A stretch of 64,000 nucleotides of DNA from NCBI GenBank assembly GCA_947650365.1, contig OX393549.1:86438108-86502107 (forward strand). Reading direction: 5' to 3'. The notes under the pieces were generated by a model, which was given only the letters and a program-made list of their open reading frames with translations, did not search any database and had not been told where the DNA came from. Source of the stretch: Chamaelirium japonicum (taxonomy: Eukaryota > Streptophyta > Magnoliopsida > Liliales > Melanthiaceae). Made by a program: the position numbers and the translations under genes. Each line of letters opens with the position of its first letter. Position 1 is the stretch's first letter. This document shows positions 1 to 12,435 of this stretch, piece after piece.

Positions 1-260
1 CTTCGCTCATATATTGCATATCATAGTCCGTCTGATGCCCAACCCAGCCATCTTATATCAATAGTTTGATGTGCAAGTGTGCAACCCAAGATTTTGGGTC
101 GGGTTTTCAGACTCCATTACCACCCTTATGTATTAACTGCAACAGTGAATAATGAACATAGGCCAGCCGTGGCCACATTGGTAGAAAAAGATATAATTGT
201 GATGGTATATTTCGAACCCTGGCCAAAATGGCTAGAGAACTCATCGAATCCACTTTGCAG

Positions 261-925
261 AGAGACTCTTCAAGAGTACTCATTGCGCACAAGAGAAATG
301 GCTAGAGAACTACTCAAAGGGGTATGGGAGAGCTTGGAAGTGGAGGAAGGTTCAATGGACAGCGCCTTGAACTTAGAAAAATGCTTCCAAATCTTAGTCG
401 CGAATCTCTACCCTCCATGCCCGCAGCCGGAGCTCGCCCTCGGCCTCCCTCCCCACTCCGACCACGGCCTCCTCACGGTGCTCTTCCAGAACGGCGTCGA
501 CGGCCTCCAGGTGAAGCACAACGGCACATGGGTCAATGTCAAGCCCCTCCCCGACGCTCTCCTCATCGTCATCGGCGATCACACGGAGGTACCATCACTT
601 CCCCGTAGCTCTTTAAATTCATTGGAGTTTTCATTCCTCTAATGCAATGGGAGATCATATATGATGGCAGATTGTGAGCAATGGGAGGTATAAGAGCGTG
701 CTGCACCGTGCGACGGTGAATAGCAGGAGCAAAAGGGTGTCGGTCACGATGGTGATAGGGCCGTCGCTGGACTCGGTCGTCGTCCCCGCTCCACCGGTGG
801 TGAGCGGCGAGGGCCGCCCGGTGGTCTATCGGGGAATGAAGTATAAGGACTTTGTGGAGTACCAACAGAGCAACCGGCTCGAGAAGAAGTCTGTTCTGGA
901 TTTCCTACGATTACCAGCCGAGTGA
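261..925 (+). CDS. 2-oxoglutarate/Fe(II) dioxygenase copy A, exons 3 and 4 (5' part outside window)
   Basis: Exon 3 is 261-588 and exon 4 is 671-925, with an 82-bp intron (GT at 589, AG at 669-670). Both exons have exactly the lengths of the copy B exons (328 and 255 bp). Exon 3 carries NLYPPCPQPELALGLPPHSD with the HxD iron ligands, and exon 4 carries the distal histidine (VLHRA) and the RVS motif that binds 2-oxoglutarate. The phase-2 start after ...TTTGCAG requires an upstream exon ending in a split arginine codon. No exon 1 or 2 lies within the first 260 bases, so they are either left of the window or lost. The intron rules out a retrocopy. The segment LLIVIGDH replaces the usual NTGDH version seen in copy B. 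The family is the plant DOXC class, close to proteins annotated as 2-oxoglutarate-dependent dioxygenase 19-like; the substrate is unknown. Confidence 0.85.
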
Positions 926-1140
926 TTTTGGTCTTTCCCGTGGTTTGGTTCCTTAGTACTGAAATATTGAAGTGTGAAATAAGTGAATTCACCACTTGTG
1001 ATTTCTTTTGTGTGCTTGATGCCTTCTCCGGTTTATAGTATAAGTTGATTTCTTTTGTGTGCAACAAATTTTTTTTTTTTTTTTTGGTTTCTTTCCAGAA
1101 AAGTGTGGGCTTTTGGCTCATTAAAACCCGACCCAAAAGA
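926..1140 (+). other. 3' flank of copy A, homologous to the copy B flank
   Basis: The sequence after the stop codon matches 40209-40639 in blocks (for example the stretch around the tail ...TTAAAACCCGACCCAAAAGA at its end). Copy B has about 250 bp extra in the middle. The homology stops exactly where the CACTA transposon begins in copy B, so base 1140/1141 is the empty site of that insertion. A (T)n run lies at 1069-1085. Confidence 0.7.
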
Positions 1141-1309
1141 CATGCACAACAACTTTCACCCGGGCAAAGTTTCAGGGCTCTCTCGGGCAAATTCGGGCTA
1201 GTTTCTGCAAATAGAACACCTCGGAAATTCACCCGAGCGACCCTGATTTCACCTGGGCGAAGTCGGGCTGGCAACACTGGTGCATGTCATGGATTAAGCT
1301 GAATTTGTA

Positions 1310-2165
<856 letters not shown>

Positions 2166-2799
2166 ATAGGACAAAACAAAGCTCCATAAGATTCAGCATT
2201 TAACCAGCAGCTTTGATGATTAGTTATGTTTGGGCTCTTTTTGCCGCACTTGTTTGAATGAACAACATGAAAATGGTGTAGTGCACATAGACCTTACATG
2301 TGGCATCTCGCACTGTATCATGCATGGGCAAGCGCTGCGTCCGCAAAGGGCATTGGGCTATAGGGTGCTAATTAGATGCACCTAGCACTTCAGCATAGTC
2401 GCCTGGGTCGACTTTCTTTTTGGCTAGACTCTGTCCAGTGGACTGGTTCAATGGGCTAGCGAGTTGGGTCGACTCGAGTGCATCAAAACCCAATTAACTC
2501 AGCGATTGCAATTGCTGGGCTTGCCTGGGTGGTTGGACTTTCGCACACCTTACGCCTTCGCGGTTGGGCTAACATACATTTGGTCGAAGGGGTGAATCCA
2601 TGAACCGGTGCCTATTTAGGTTGTTTTGTTGGATCGGTCTATAAAGAGATCTAACATTTCTTTCTTTCATCTTGTAAGAAAATTATTTGATTCATTTCAG
2701 ACATTAACTAGTACCAACCTCGTGCAATGCACAAAAGATTATGATGTTGCTCGAATGAATCGTACATCTGACACCGCATCCCAATTGTGCGTGTGTGTG

Positions 2800-2861
<62 letters not shown>

Positions 2862-2889
2862 ATGTTTAATTATAAGAGAAATTTAAAAG

Positions 2890-2931
<42 letters not shown>

Positions 2932-3167
2932 AGGGAAATGGGGAGGCTGTCACATGGCACCATTGGCCTCGGCTTTATAAGAGTAGTATAGATACCAAGG
3001 ATTTTTATAAGATCTCTTAGATTTTTAAAATCCATATTCAATAAAAAAAATACAATTTATATTTATTTCTTAGCATCGTATAATATATATTACACATAGA
3101 GGGCAAATATTCATCTTGTCTAAATAAAATTGTTAAATCATTTACCCATAAGAGAGTGGAGTATCAA
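2166..3167. other. intergenic, no gene seen; two further (GA)n tracts
   Basis: No domain or splice pattern recognised on either strand. (GA)n tracts lie at about 2802-2858 and 2894-2929. The rest is ordinary AT-rich spacer, probably old repeat debris. Confidence 0.6.
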
Positions 3168-3194
3168 ATATCCAAATCAGGAGCGCCCCTGAAG

Positions 3195-5174
3195 ATGGCG
3201 AGAGGGCGATCCCGAGGTGCATCGAGAACCAGGGAGATCCGAGGGAGATCTAGGGGGGCATCATCTCGATCTGGTCTCCGTCACCCTGGGGAAGCCAACG
3301 TCGCGCGCTCCCGAGGTGCCTCGCGGGCTAGGGCTGCGCCTCTTGGGGGGAGGGTTTCGGTATGAGTGGAGGAGAGGAGTCGTTCCCGGGATAGGCGTCC
3401 CGGGGGCTCTTCAAATCCACCATTGTCGAGCCTCCACCAGAGGGTGTCTTTCGCAGACATTGTGCGCTGTCCATCCCAGGCGACTCCGGCGATGAGATCG
3501 GGGGGATCTTTCGGCCGGTCATCTCGGCGCTCTCGCAGGGATCTTCCGGGGCGGCGCTGCTTCAGGTGCGGCGAGCGGGATCACGCCGTCGCGGCCTGCC
3601 GGAACCCCATCGTCTGCTTTGCCTGCGGGAAGGTGGGGCACACTTCTCACAGGTGCGGGATGGCCCGGTCCTCCGGCTCTACTGGATCTTCGGCGGCAGG
3701 AACGGGAGTCTCGATGGATCTGCCGATAGATCCGCGGAGGGAGGAGATGCTGGAAGTGCTGAACAGATCTGGGGTCTGCCGGGTCTTCAGACGGTCGGTG
3801 ACTGCAGCGGAATTGTCCGGCCATCTCCGTCATGCGTGGCAAGGCTCCTGGGAATGGCCGGCGCAGGAGATCGGGAACGGCGAGTTTTTGGTCGAATTTC
3901 CTTTCCGCCAGTTCTTGGAGATTGAGGTCGGTCGAGGCGTTCGCGATCTGGGAGCGGTCTCAGTTTCCTTCCGGCCGTGGGAGGAGATGGCTGGGGCAGT
4001 GGCTCGGAGAAGGCGGACGGCGATGCGAGTCACTGTCTTCGGGCTTCCTTTTGACGCTTGGGGGCAGGGATCTCTTCGAGCACTGCTGGAGCCCTATGGT
4101 GAGATCAGGGAGTGCCACAATGTCTTCCCCTCGATCTCTCACAGGCGGTTCTGTCAAGCCACAATTCTCTGTTACGAGCCAGTCTTGATCCCTCCCACGG
4201 TGCAATTCTCTCTTGGCTGCGGAGTTTTTAGGGTTCGTCTCACCACCCAGGTCCTGGGAGACTGCACCTCCCTGCCACCACCTCCCCTTGGCCATCTACC
4301 CCCCTTGGAGCACGGTACAGACAGCGGGCAGCCTTTCGGCGACAGAATGCCATTCGGAGAGCCGGTGATCCCTCCGGGCTTCGGGCCGCCTGTAGCTTCA
4401 CCTCAGCCCACTCGGTTCCGGCAACCGTGTGTCAGGCCTCCGCGATTCCCTGCTCCAGCTCAGGATCCGGGGGTGAATCTGGCAGGAGGAGAGGCGAGCA
4501 GTAGCCCGGATCCAGGTACACCTTCCCTCCAGCAATTCACTCGGGATTCAGGTATCGTTTTGAACCTTGGGATGGGCGCGAATGGTGACGTCCCTCATTT
4601 TCCTGTTGAGTTTGCGCACGTTGGTTGTGCGGTCCCCCACGTTATTCCCTTTGATGATGTGCACGAGGGTTTTCCTGGGAGTTCGGTGGAGCGGGGGTCC
4701 CCCTTGGGCCCCCAGGTGGAACATGTGCCGGTTGAGGTGGATAGGCCCATTGTGGGGGTTTCTCATGCTGCTAACCTTGATGTCGACAGGAGTGCTGTGA
4801 CAGGGTAGGGGGACGGGATGTTGAGGTCCATGGCTGATCAGAGCGCAGACCAGGGGAGGCCAGTGGCAGCGACGGACACGACAGGAGCCTCCCAGCTTCA
4901 GTCGGCAAGGAGGAGTTTCAGGCAGATTTTGCAGCGCTCCTCGGATAATCCATCGCTTGTGCAGGCTCTCGTGCGGTACAAGATGCGCCTTTTGGGATTG
5001 GATCAGGCGGATCCTTCGGTGTCCTTCCCCCTCTCTCTTTTGGATGATGATGTTATTTTGGACATTGCTAAGAAGTGTGGATTTATTACTCCCCCAGAGA
5101 TGGATAGTGTGCGTTTCTTTCTTGATTCTATCAGGGCTCTGGAGGAGAAGAGAGCGAGGATGGCCTCATCTTGA
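3195..5174 (+). pseudogene. LINE ORF1 (nucleic-acid-binding, two zinc knuckles)
   Basis: One reading frame runs from ATG 3195 to 5174 with two in-frame stops, TGA at 3363-3365 and TAG at 4806-4808. The first 56 codons are arginine-rich (MARGRSRGASRTREIRGRSR). Two CX2CX4HX4C knuckles follow (CFRCGERDHAVAAC and CFACGKVGHTSHRC), then a DUF4283-like region and a proline-rich tail. After the second stop, a 118-residue segment with a predicted helical end (LDSIRALEEKRARMASS) continues in the same frame to 55 bp before ORF2. ORF1 proteins bind the LINE RNA. The annotation 3366-4808 alone would miss both ends. Confidence 0.8.
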
Positions 5175-5228
5175 GAGGGCTGTTGTGTGGGTTTGGAGGA
5201 GTGTTGGGAGTTGGTTTTTTGTGTTTCT

Positions 5229-8200
5229 ATGAAGATTTTGTCCTGGAATGTTAGGGGCTTAGGGAAGTCGGAGAAGAGGAGGGCGGCCAGTTTGTTTGCC
5301 TCAATTCACGATGTTGATATTATCTTCATTCAGGAGTCCCGACGAATCATTTTTTCCGTTCTCTCAGTACGAGGAAGATTTCGAAGTGGGAGGCTAAAGA
5401 TGCTACAGGTGCGTCAGGAGGAATTCTTATAGGGTACAGTGACGACCTATTCTTGTTGAAGAGCTCCAATGTCGGTGTCTTCTCCCTCTCCCTGGTCCTT
5501 CAGAATAGACTAGACGGCGTGGAGTGGATGCTGTCTTCCGTCTATGGCCCGACCGACCACAGTAGAGGGGATGACTTCTGGACGGAGCTATCCTTGCTCA
5601 GGACGAACTTTCACGGTCCTTGGGTGATCGCAGGTGACTTCAATGTCACGTGAGGGTCGGAGGAGAGGCTACGCAGTGATGGGGATGCTTCGGCTATGAG
5701 GGCTTTCTCCCATTTCATTCGGCATCAAGAGTTGATCGATCTTCCCTTGTCCGGACGCACTTTCACGTGGAGCAACAAGCAAGAAGACCCGATTTTGGCC
5801 AGGCTGGATCGGTTCCTGATCTCGTTGGATTGGGACTTGCGCTTCCCTGGCTCGATTCAGGCAGGACTAGCTTCCTGTGTTTTCGACCATGCACCGATCC
5901 TTCTATCGACTGATTCGATTTTGCCAACCCGGCCACCGTTTAGGTTCGAGTCGATGTGGTCTATGGAGGAGGGGTTCGAGGACTTGATAGCCGGGTGGTG
6001 GGGCGAAGAAGGGTATGTTGAGAATTCGGCTCTGAACATGACGAGGAAGCTCAGATTCATCAAGAAGAAGCTTCAGTCCTGGAGCAGGGCTCATTTCGGG
6101 AATGTTCTGCGTCAGAAGGCCTCAACCTTGGCGGAAATTCAGGTGCTGGGGTCAAAGGAGAGTTTGCCGTCCTTACCCCCCCGGAGTCCGCGAGGTTGAA
6201 GGAGCTGAACAAGGACCTCGTGCTCCTATTACGGAAGGAGGAGGGAATGTGGAGACAGCGTTTGAAGGAACAGTGGGTGAAACTAGGAGATGCGAACACC
6301 TCTTACTTTCACAGAGTTGCTAATGCTCGGAGAAAGAAGAACTTTTTGGCCTCCCTGTGGCACAATGACCGCGAGCTGACGACCACGGCTGATATCCTCG
6401 GTGTAGCTACTTCTTTCTTCAAGACCTCCTTTCGGGAGGATAACCCATCGACAGGACTTTCCTATGACTGGAGCTGTGCAGATTTTTTGAGACTACCAGG
6501 TGGCTCGGGCGTCGATGCGGAGCTTTCCAATGATGAATTCCGGAAGGCGGTATTCCAGTCCAAAAGCGATGGGGCCTCGGGTCCGGATGGGTTTCCAATG
6601 GAGTTTTACCAGAAGTACTGGGACATCTTGAAGGACGATCTATGCCGGCTGCTGCATGACTTCTTCTCGGGCAAGGTTCGTCTTCACTGTCTCAATCACT
6701 CGTGGATTATCCTTCTACCTAAAAAATCTGCTGCAGAGACCATTTGGGACTTCAGGCCGATCTCCCTGTCGAACTGCCTCTACAAAATTATCACGAAGGT
6801 TTTAGCCAATAGGCTCGCGGACAACATCTCTCTGTTGGTTTCTCCTTCTCAGACCGCTTTCATCAGGGGAAGACTAATCCTTGATAGTGTGGCGGCGGCT
6901 CATGAAACGATCTTCCACTTGCGTGAATCCGGAGAAGAAGGAGTGCTTCTGAAGATCGATTTCAAGAGAGTTTTCGACCAGATCAAGTGGAATTTCTTGC
7001 TTGACCTTTTGAAGGCCAAGGGCTTCTCTGATGGTTGGTTAGGGTGGATTAGAGAGATACTGGTATCCTCAAAGCTATCTTGCCTTATTAATGGGGAGCA
7101 GGGCAAAGACTTCAAGGTTTACAAGGGACTAAAGCAGGGGTGTCCTCTGTCCCCATATCTCTTCATCCTGGTGGTTGATGCTTTCGATGTCGCTGTTCGG
7201 AAGGCGAATGCTGAGGGTTTGGTTAAGGGAGTCGGCGGTCATGGTTGGACAACCTCGAACTTGCATTATGCGGATGACTCTCTCTTGTTCGCAGCAGCTT
7301 GTCCGTTCCAATTGGTCTCTCTCAAGGTCCTCCTTTATGGGTTGGAGCTGACCTCAGGCCTGAAGATAAATTTCCAGAAGAGCAATCTCTACTACATCGG
7401 ACCGGGGGATGCAGGTAGCGGTTTGACCAGACTTTTAAACTGTAAAGTGGCGAACTTACCGATGAAGTATCTGGGGCTGCCTATCAGTGACAGAGCGCTG
7501 CGGAGGGAGGATTGGGAGCAGCTAATCCTTAAGATCGAGAGGAGATTGGAGGGATGGAAGGGTTATTTTCTTTCGCCAGGGGGTAGGCTGGTGCTGGTCA
7601 ACTTGGTGCTATCTTCGATTCCTTCGTACTACCTTTCCTTCTAATACCTGCCGTCTTGGGTGATTGAGAGGATCGACAAGATTCGGCGCTCCTTCCTATG
7701 GCATGGTGTGGGGGAGAATGCGGGAGGCTACAATTTGATGAGGTGGGACTAGGTTTGTTTTCCTAAGAAGTTGGGAGGCATGGGGGTCCTTGACTTGCGC
7801 AGATTCAATATCTCGATGTTGGGGAAATGGTGGTGGAGGCTGCAACAGAATTCTGGGGGATCCTGGAGGGACGTCATTCTTGCGAGATATTTTAAGAGGT
7901 TCTCTCCCCTGCACGCTCGGGGTAGATCGTCTGGCCGGATCTCTCACTTCTGGAGGGGCATTCTGAGGGTTAAGGACCTCTATAGGGAGGCTACTTCGCT
8001 TGTTCTAGGTGACGGGAGGTCCATTAGATTCTGGAAAGATCCTTGGATCGGTAACAGACCGCTGGAGCAGCTCTTCCCAGCCCTCTACTCCTTGGCCAGG
8101 AACAAAGGAGCCTCAGTCCGTTCACAGGCCTGTCGGAGGCAGGGGAACATCAGGTGGCGTTTGAAGCTTGGTGCTCCGTTGAATCAAGAAGGTCGGCGGG

Positions 8201-8852
8201 AGTGGCAGGACCTTCTCTTGATTTTGCAGTCGGCCTCCTTCAGGATGACCCGGGATGAGGTCGGTGGAGCGCCTCGTCTTCCGGAGTTTTCTCCGTTAGA
8301 TCTTTCTACAACCACCTCCTCCCTAGAGTTTAGCGACATGGACCTTCTAAGGCTATCTGGAAGACGAAGGCTCCCTCGAAGGTTCAGATCTTTTCCCTTC
8401 TGGCCTCGAGGAATAAGATTCTGACCAAGATAAATCTGATGCGGCGGAATCACCCACAGGTGTCGGATGCCTCTTGCACTTTCTGCGGTTCAGAGGAGGA
8501 AACTGCCTCCCACCTGTTGCTAGGATGCCCTTTTGCCAGGCTGTTGTGGGATCATTTTGAGAGTAGAGTGGGGCTTTCTTCCCATCCGAGGACCCTCAGG
8601 GCCCTTTGGACATCTTGGAGAAGGAGAAGAATTCCGATGGAGATCCGGAAGCCGTGGGACATTTTGGTCATGGAGATTGTGTGGGTCATCTGGCTAGAAC
8701 GGAACAACCGGGTCTTCAATGCCAAGTCCGCAGGGCAGGAGAAGTTGAGACAGTCTGTCATTTTCCTCTTCAGTGCTTGGATTGTACCATGGAGGGATAA
8801 GCTAGGGTGGAGGCACTCTGTTTTTGTAACGGTATCCTATCTTAGTTCGTAA
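5229..8852 (+). pseudogene. LINE ORF2 (endonuclease + reverse transcriptase + zf-RVT)
   Basis: ATG 5229 opens MKILSWNVRGLGKSEKRR, the start of an APE-type endonuclease; NVRGLG, IQES, SSVYGP, GDFN and SGRTFTW motifs follow. The reverse transcriptase lies at about 6700-7400 (FRPISLSN, LKIDFKRVFD, KQGCPLSPYLF, LHYADDSLLF with the YADD active site). The tail has the zinc-binding CTFCGSEEETASHLLLGCPF. The frame is broken by a shift near 5340-5380, TGA at 5652-5654 (CGA in relatives, a CpG decay), a shift near 6180-6200, TAA at 7642-7644, TAG at 7750-7752 and a shift near 8290-8340. ORF2 nicks the target and copies the LINE RNA in cis; this copy cannot. Confidence 0.88.
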
Positions 8853-8929
8853 TGACTTCTGGTTGGGGTTCGCCAAACCCTCCCTCCTAAGAGGAGGGGT
8901 TCTCAAAAAAAAAAAATATATCCAAATCA

Positions 8930-9668
8930 ATAAAAGTATTGATGTACGTAAATTGACAAGGAGTTAGATACATATACAAGCACGATCATTGGAGCAAAAT
9001 ATTTTGTACGAATTATCGACATAATTTTTATTTTTGTGTCCATCATATATTATTTGGTTGAATTTTTTGTGATTTTAGTCAAACTATGATGTATTGGTCG
9101 TTTTTTAACTAGTAGGGGTCTTTTATTAATAATCATAATCCTAGTTTACAAGAGCCGCAGTCTTTTGCAATTGATGCTTATACAAATGATTTTTTTTTTT
9201 TTCGATGGACTGGCGAGGCGGTCATTGGACAAGGCGCTAAAGCAAGCGCTCAAAATGGTCTAGAGGTCGACAAGATGGATGCCGTAGTTGCTATTTATTA
9301 ATTTCATAATCCCGTGAACATGGCATCAATAGTCATGATTCGTACGCTCAAACAAGACGCAACGATCTTGAGAAAATGTTGGCTCCACGATGTCTATACT
9401 GGGAGTCAAACATGGAACCTCTCCAACAAAGGAGAGACGAAGTACCACCAGGCCAAGATCGAGCCTGTTGGTTATACAAATGAATCTAATGTACCATTAC
9501 TAGTCAATTTTACATTGATAAAAAAACTAAGATTTTCCTCTGTTTTTTTAGGGGTTCAAATCTTAGTGGATTCCATATTTAGTGCCTTTGTGGATTCTAA
9601 AGAAGGTGACACTCTTCTTCTACCTCACGCATCTTGAGTTTCCTATTCTGTTTCCTTTCGCTCTGTAA
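8930..9668. other. spacer without recognisable gene
   Basis: AT-rich sequence between the LINE and the next element. An open frame of 107 codons at 9314-9637 has no recognisable motif and no codon bias like the host exons. Confidence 0.5.
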
Positions 9669-9840
9669 GAAATACTATTCAGCTAGAAGGTTTTTCTGAC
9701 TCTGCTCAGCCTGATTGATGTGGCAGTATATGAGTGGTGGTTAGATCTCACTAGAGACATTTAAATCTCTTACACCACCACTCATATGCTGCCACATCAA
9801 TTGGGTTGAGCGGAATCCGAAAGACCTTCGAGCCGAATAG
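9669..9840. mobile_element. fold-back MITE split by the Ty3 insertion (continues at 18431-18436)
   Basis: The left arm, from GAAATACTATTCAGCTAGAA at 9669, pairs with the reverse complement of the right arm (ACCACCACTCATATG through GAGCCGAATAG at 9840, then TATTTC at 18431-18436). The arms are about 85 bp with a short loop. The Ty3 target duplication AATAG lies inside the right arm, so the MITE was there first. No target duplication of the MITE itself was convincing. Confidence 0.7.
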
Positions 9841-10454
9841 TGTGGGTGCAAAAATTGTACCGGACCAGATCAGAGCGGCATGGGCCCGCACAACGGCCCA
9901 AGTGGGTAAGCCCGCCCGGGTTCATGGGCCCACTCTACGGGGCTCACAGATCAAGCCCTTCCCCTTATTGGGTCCGAACAACGGCCCAATAAGGGCCCAG
10001 CAAGGAGGCCCAGAACCAGTGCCACATCATCATCGCCACGTCATCACTGCCATAGCGTAGGCACGCGCCTACGCTATAAAAGGACCCCCAAGGCATCCAG
10101 GAAAGAGGTTGGTCATTCAATCAGAGGAGGAGGATTCCAGAGCAAGTGCTAGAGCTCAATTCTCCCCTTCTTGTTCTCTTCTAGTTGCTCCGTGCAACCC
10201 CACTGTACGAAGCTTCTCTTGGCCTGTCAAGAGAATGCTCACCCATCATTTACTCAAATAATAGTGAAGATCAGGTGGCACCTCTCGCCCGGAGACGTAG
10301 GTCGTAAGACCGAACTTCGTCACCAATCATTGTGTCATCACTCTCTACTCTCTTTATCTACTCTCCCATCTCTCTAACTCTACAAACCATCAAATTCAAT
10401 CAAGGCTGTGGGGTGGGATTCTCGATCAAGGTGGCTCAGAAATTTCCCCCCACA
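9841..10454 (+). repeat. 5' LTR of the Ty3-type element
   Basis: 614 bp, TG...CA ends. A TATA box (CTATAAAAGGA) lies near 10073, so U3 is about 230 bp. Confidence 0.9.
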
Positions 10455-10457
10455 ATC

Positions 10458-10475
10458 TTTGGCGTCGTCTGTGGG
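10458..10475 (+). promoter_or_regulatory. primer-binding site of the Ty3-type element
   Basis: TTTGGCGTCGTCTGTGGG, three bases past the 5' LTR; the TGGCG..GTCTGTGGG pattern is typical of plant Tat-like Ty3 elements. Confidence 0.75.
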
Positions 10476-10594
10476 TCATCGATAGAGGTCTTACCCACAC
10501 CTCTACCGACTCCTATTCAGCTTGTGGTGACGAGCCACAAGTCCTCCTCCAAATCAACCCCAACGTCTTCATCACGCCGATATCAACACGCTCG

Positions 10595-12046
10595 ATGGTA
10601 AAGGCCAGCACCAAACCACCAAAGGCGGGTGCTGAACGAACAAACAATATGCTGATCGAAGAAGAACAAGAAGTCTCGGTTGCAACCAACCAAAGAAATA
10701 TTCGGGAGCGGCTGGGGCCGCAAGACAGCCATCCAGAAGGGCACATCGATCGGCGAGACCTGTCATCCCCGAGGCGTCGATCTGGCAAAGAACACGCTAT
10801 TCAAGGGAGCAAGCCTCAGGCTACATACGAGATCTCGGCTGCTGATTTTCAGCTGCTAAATCTCCTCAAGAAGAATGCAACCCTCAAGCAAGAGAGGGAT
10901 TCCCTAAAGAGGGCGGCTGAAAGAGCGGGGGTTGTAGCCCACAACTCTCTAGCTACTGATGAAGACCAACCAAGGACTCGCCCAGCCGTGAATCATCATC
11001 TTGAAGAACCATATGTGCCGCATATCGAGATACGTCAGGTATCCACACAAGCACCAAGGCAAACGGTATGGGATCGCCTCGACGTCAACGGTGCGCCCAG
11101 CTATCGCGGAGAAAGATCACCTCAGTCAACAGGGTCCACTAGACATTCTATCCTTTCGCACACGAAAGCAACAGATGCCCGCGAGCTGCTCAACCGACTA
11201 AGGTATATTGCCAACGTAGGACGCCACCATCAAGACCGTAGGCAGCTAATCACCTCAGTGGGGCCACTGCATCCCAAGGTTCTTGCAATACCATTTCCTA
11301 TGGGTTGGCAAACACCGAGCCTACCAAAGTTCAACTGCATCCAGGGAGACCCTGCTCTCCATATCCTAGCCTACAAGCAGGCCCTGACGCCCTACGAGTA
11401 TGAGAACCATGTTCTTTGCCGTATGTTTGCGGGAAGCCTCGAGGGACCTGCCCTCGACTGGTACTACACACTGCCTACTGGTACGGTGACCATATTCAAA
11501 GAATTGGCTGAACTCTTCATGGACCATTATCGGCTATACTTAAAGCCGGAAAAGAAGCTGGATACACTCTACCGGCTGAAGATGGGCTCTGATAAGTCTC
11601 TAAGGAGCTTCACGATGAGGTTTCGGAATGAGCACTCTGAGCTCACCGGTCGGTCTCATAATGAGGAGGCCATCATGCTGGCATTCCAGAATGCTATCCG
11701 GCCAGAGCTCCACGTCTACACCGACTTCATCCGGTATCCTCCCAGTACCTTAGAGGCAATGTTCAAGCGCGTACAGCGGGAGATAGAGGTGGAAGACAAT
11801 CAGCAGGCCAGAAGACTACGTGAGCCCCGTGAGTCTCGTGACTACCGACATAAAAAAGATGATGAAGCTCCGAATGAAGCCCACTACAAGAAGTCTACCC
11901 ATGCCGCGTCCGACCAAAAGGTACAGGCCAAAAGGTACAATGAAGATCCGAAGGCCCCTCCAGCAAAAAAAAGGCGAACTCCAAGGGAGCAAAGGGTGTT
12001 CACTGAGCTGAACACCTCCATTGAAGACATCTTTGCCTACTTGTAG
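10595..12046 (+). CDS. Ty3-type gag polyprotein (element fossil)
   Basis: A 483-residue frame from ATG 10595. Residues about 230-400 form a retrotransposon gag domain: PFPMGWQTPSLPKFNCIQGD, then the LDWYYTLPTGTVTIFKELAE block and LRSFTMRFRNE. The N-terminal third is charged and coiled-coil-like (LLNLLKKNATLKQERDSLKR) and the C-terminus is very basic. A CxFHxxxG...C motif typical of gag tails of this lineage follows near 12120-12160. Gag packages element RNA in a cytoplasmic particle. No pol follows. The element is treated as non-autonomous. Confidence 0.85.
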   Translation: MVKASTKPPKAGAERTNNMLIEEEQEVSVATNQRNIRERLGPQDSHPEGHIDRRDLSSPRRRSGKEHAIQGSKPQATYEISAADFQLLNLLKKNATLKQERDSLKRAAERAGVVAHNSLATDEDQPRTRPAVNHHLEEPYVPHIEIRQVSTQAPRQTVWDRLDVNGAPSYRGERSPQSTGSTRHSILSHTKATDARELLNRLRYIANVGRHHQDRRQLITSVGPLHPKVLAIPFPMGWQTPSLPKFNCIQGDPALHILAYKQALTPYEYENHVLCRMFAGSLEGPALDWYYTLPTGTVTIFKELAELFMDHYRLYLKPEKKLDTLYRLKMGSDKSLRSFTMRFRNEHSELTGRSHNEEAIMLAFQNAIRPELHVYTDFIRYPPSTLEAMFKRVQREIEVEDNQQARRLREPRESRDYRHKKDDEAPNEAHYKKSTHAASDQKVQAKRYNEDPKAPPAKKRRTPREQRVFTELNTSIEDIFAYL

Positions 12047-12435
12047 AACGAGCCCTTTTGCTAGTGGCCACAGCCTCTCCCCCCAAATTCCGACCAGGCA
12101 GGAGATACGACAGCCTACTGTGAGTTTCATCGCAACCATGGCTACCCAACCTCTACATGTCGGAAGCTAAAGCATCACATCGAAGACCTGATCCAAGAAG
12201 GGCGGCTCGATGGCTACCTCGCTAATAAGAAACCAGGTCGAGAGTAGGAAAGGCAGCAGCAGTGGAGAAGGAAAGTCAATGTAATACATGGATGCATAAT
12301 CGTAATGTCCGCTGGGCAACTTCTGAAAAAGTGTAACCGCTACTTTGTTGTATCAATAAAGTATCTCTTTTTTCTCAAAATCAAATCTCTCGAAGTTCAA
12401 TTCCTCCATATTAAGGCATAAGAAAAAAGAAGGTT

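Larger units (their letters stand above)
3180..8917 (+). mobile_element. full-length plant L1-type LINE, broken
   Basis: The element begins at 3180 and ends in an A-rich tail at about 8905-8917. A 12-bp target duplication, ATATCCAAATCA, flanks it at 3168-3179 and 8918-8929. It carries ORF1 (basic N-terminus plus two CCHC zinc knuckles) and ORF2 (endonuclease, reverse transcriptase, C-terminal zinc-binding domain), the order of plant L1-clade LINEs. The 5.74-kb length and intact duplication show a complete insertion rather than a 5'-truncated one. Both reading frames contain stops or frame changes, so it is no longer self-mobile. Confidence 0.92.

Noticed and set aside
261-925. Copy A as a processed retrocopy
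   Set aside because: It keeps the 82-bp intron and intronic sequence upstream of exon 3.
2626-3020. Open frames over the (GA)n tracts (Arg-Glu repeats)
   Set aside because: Microsatellite translation.
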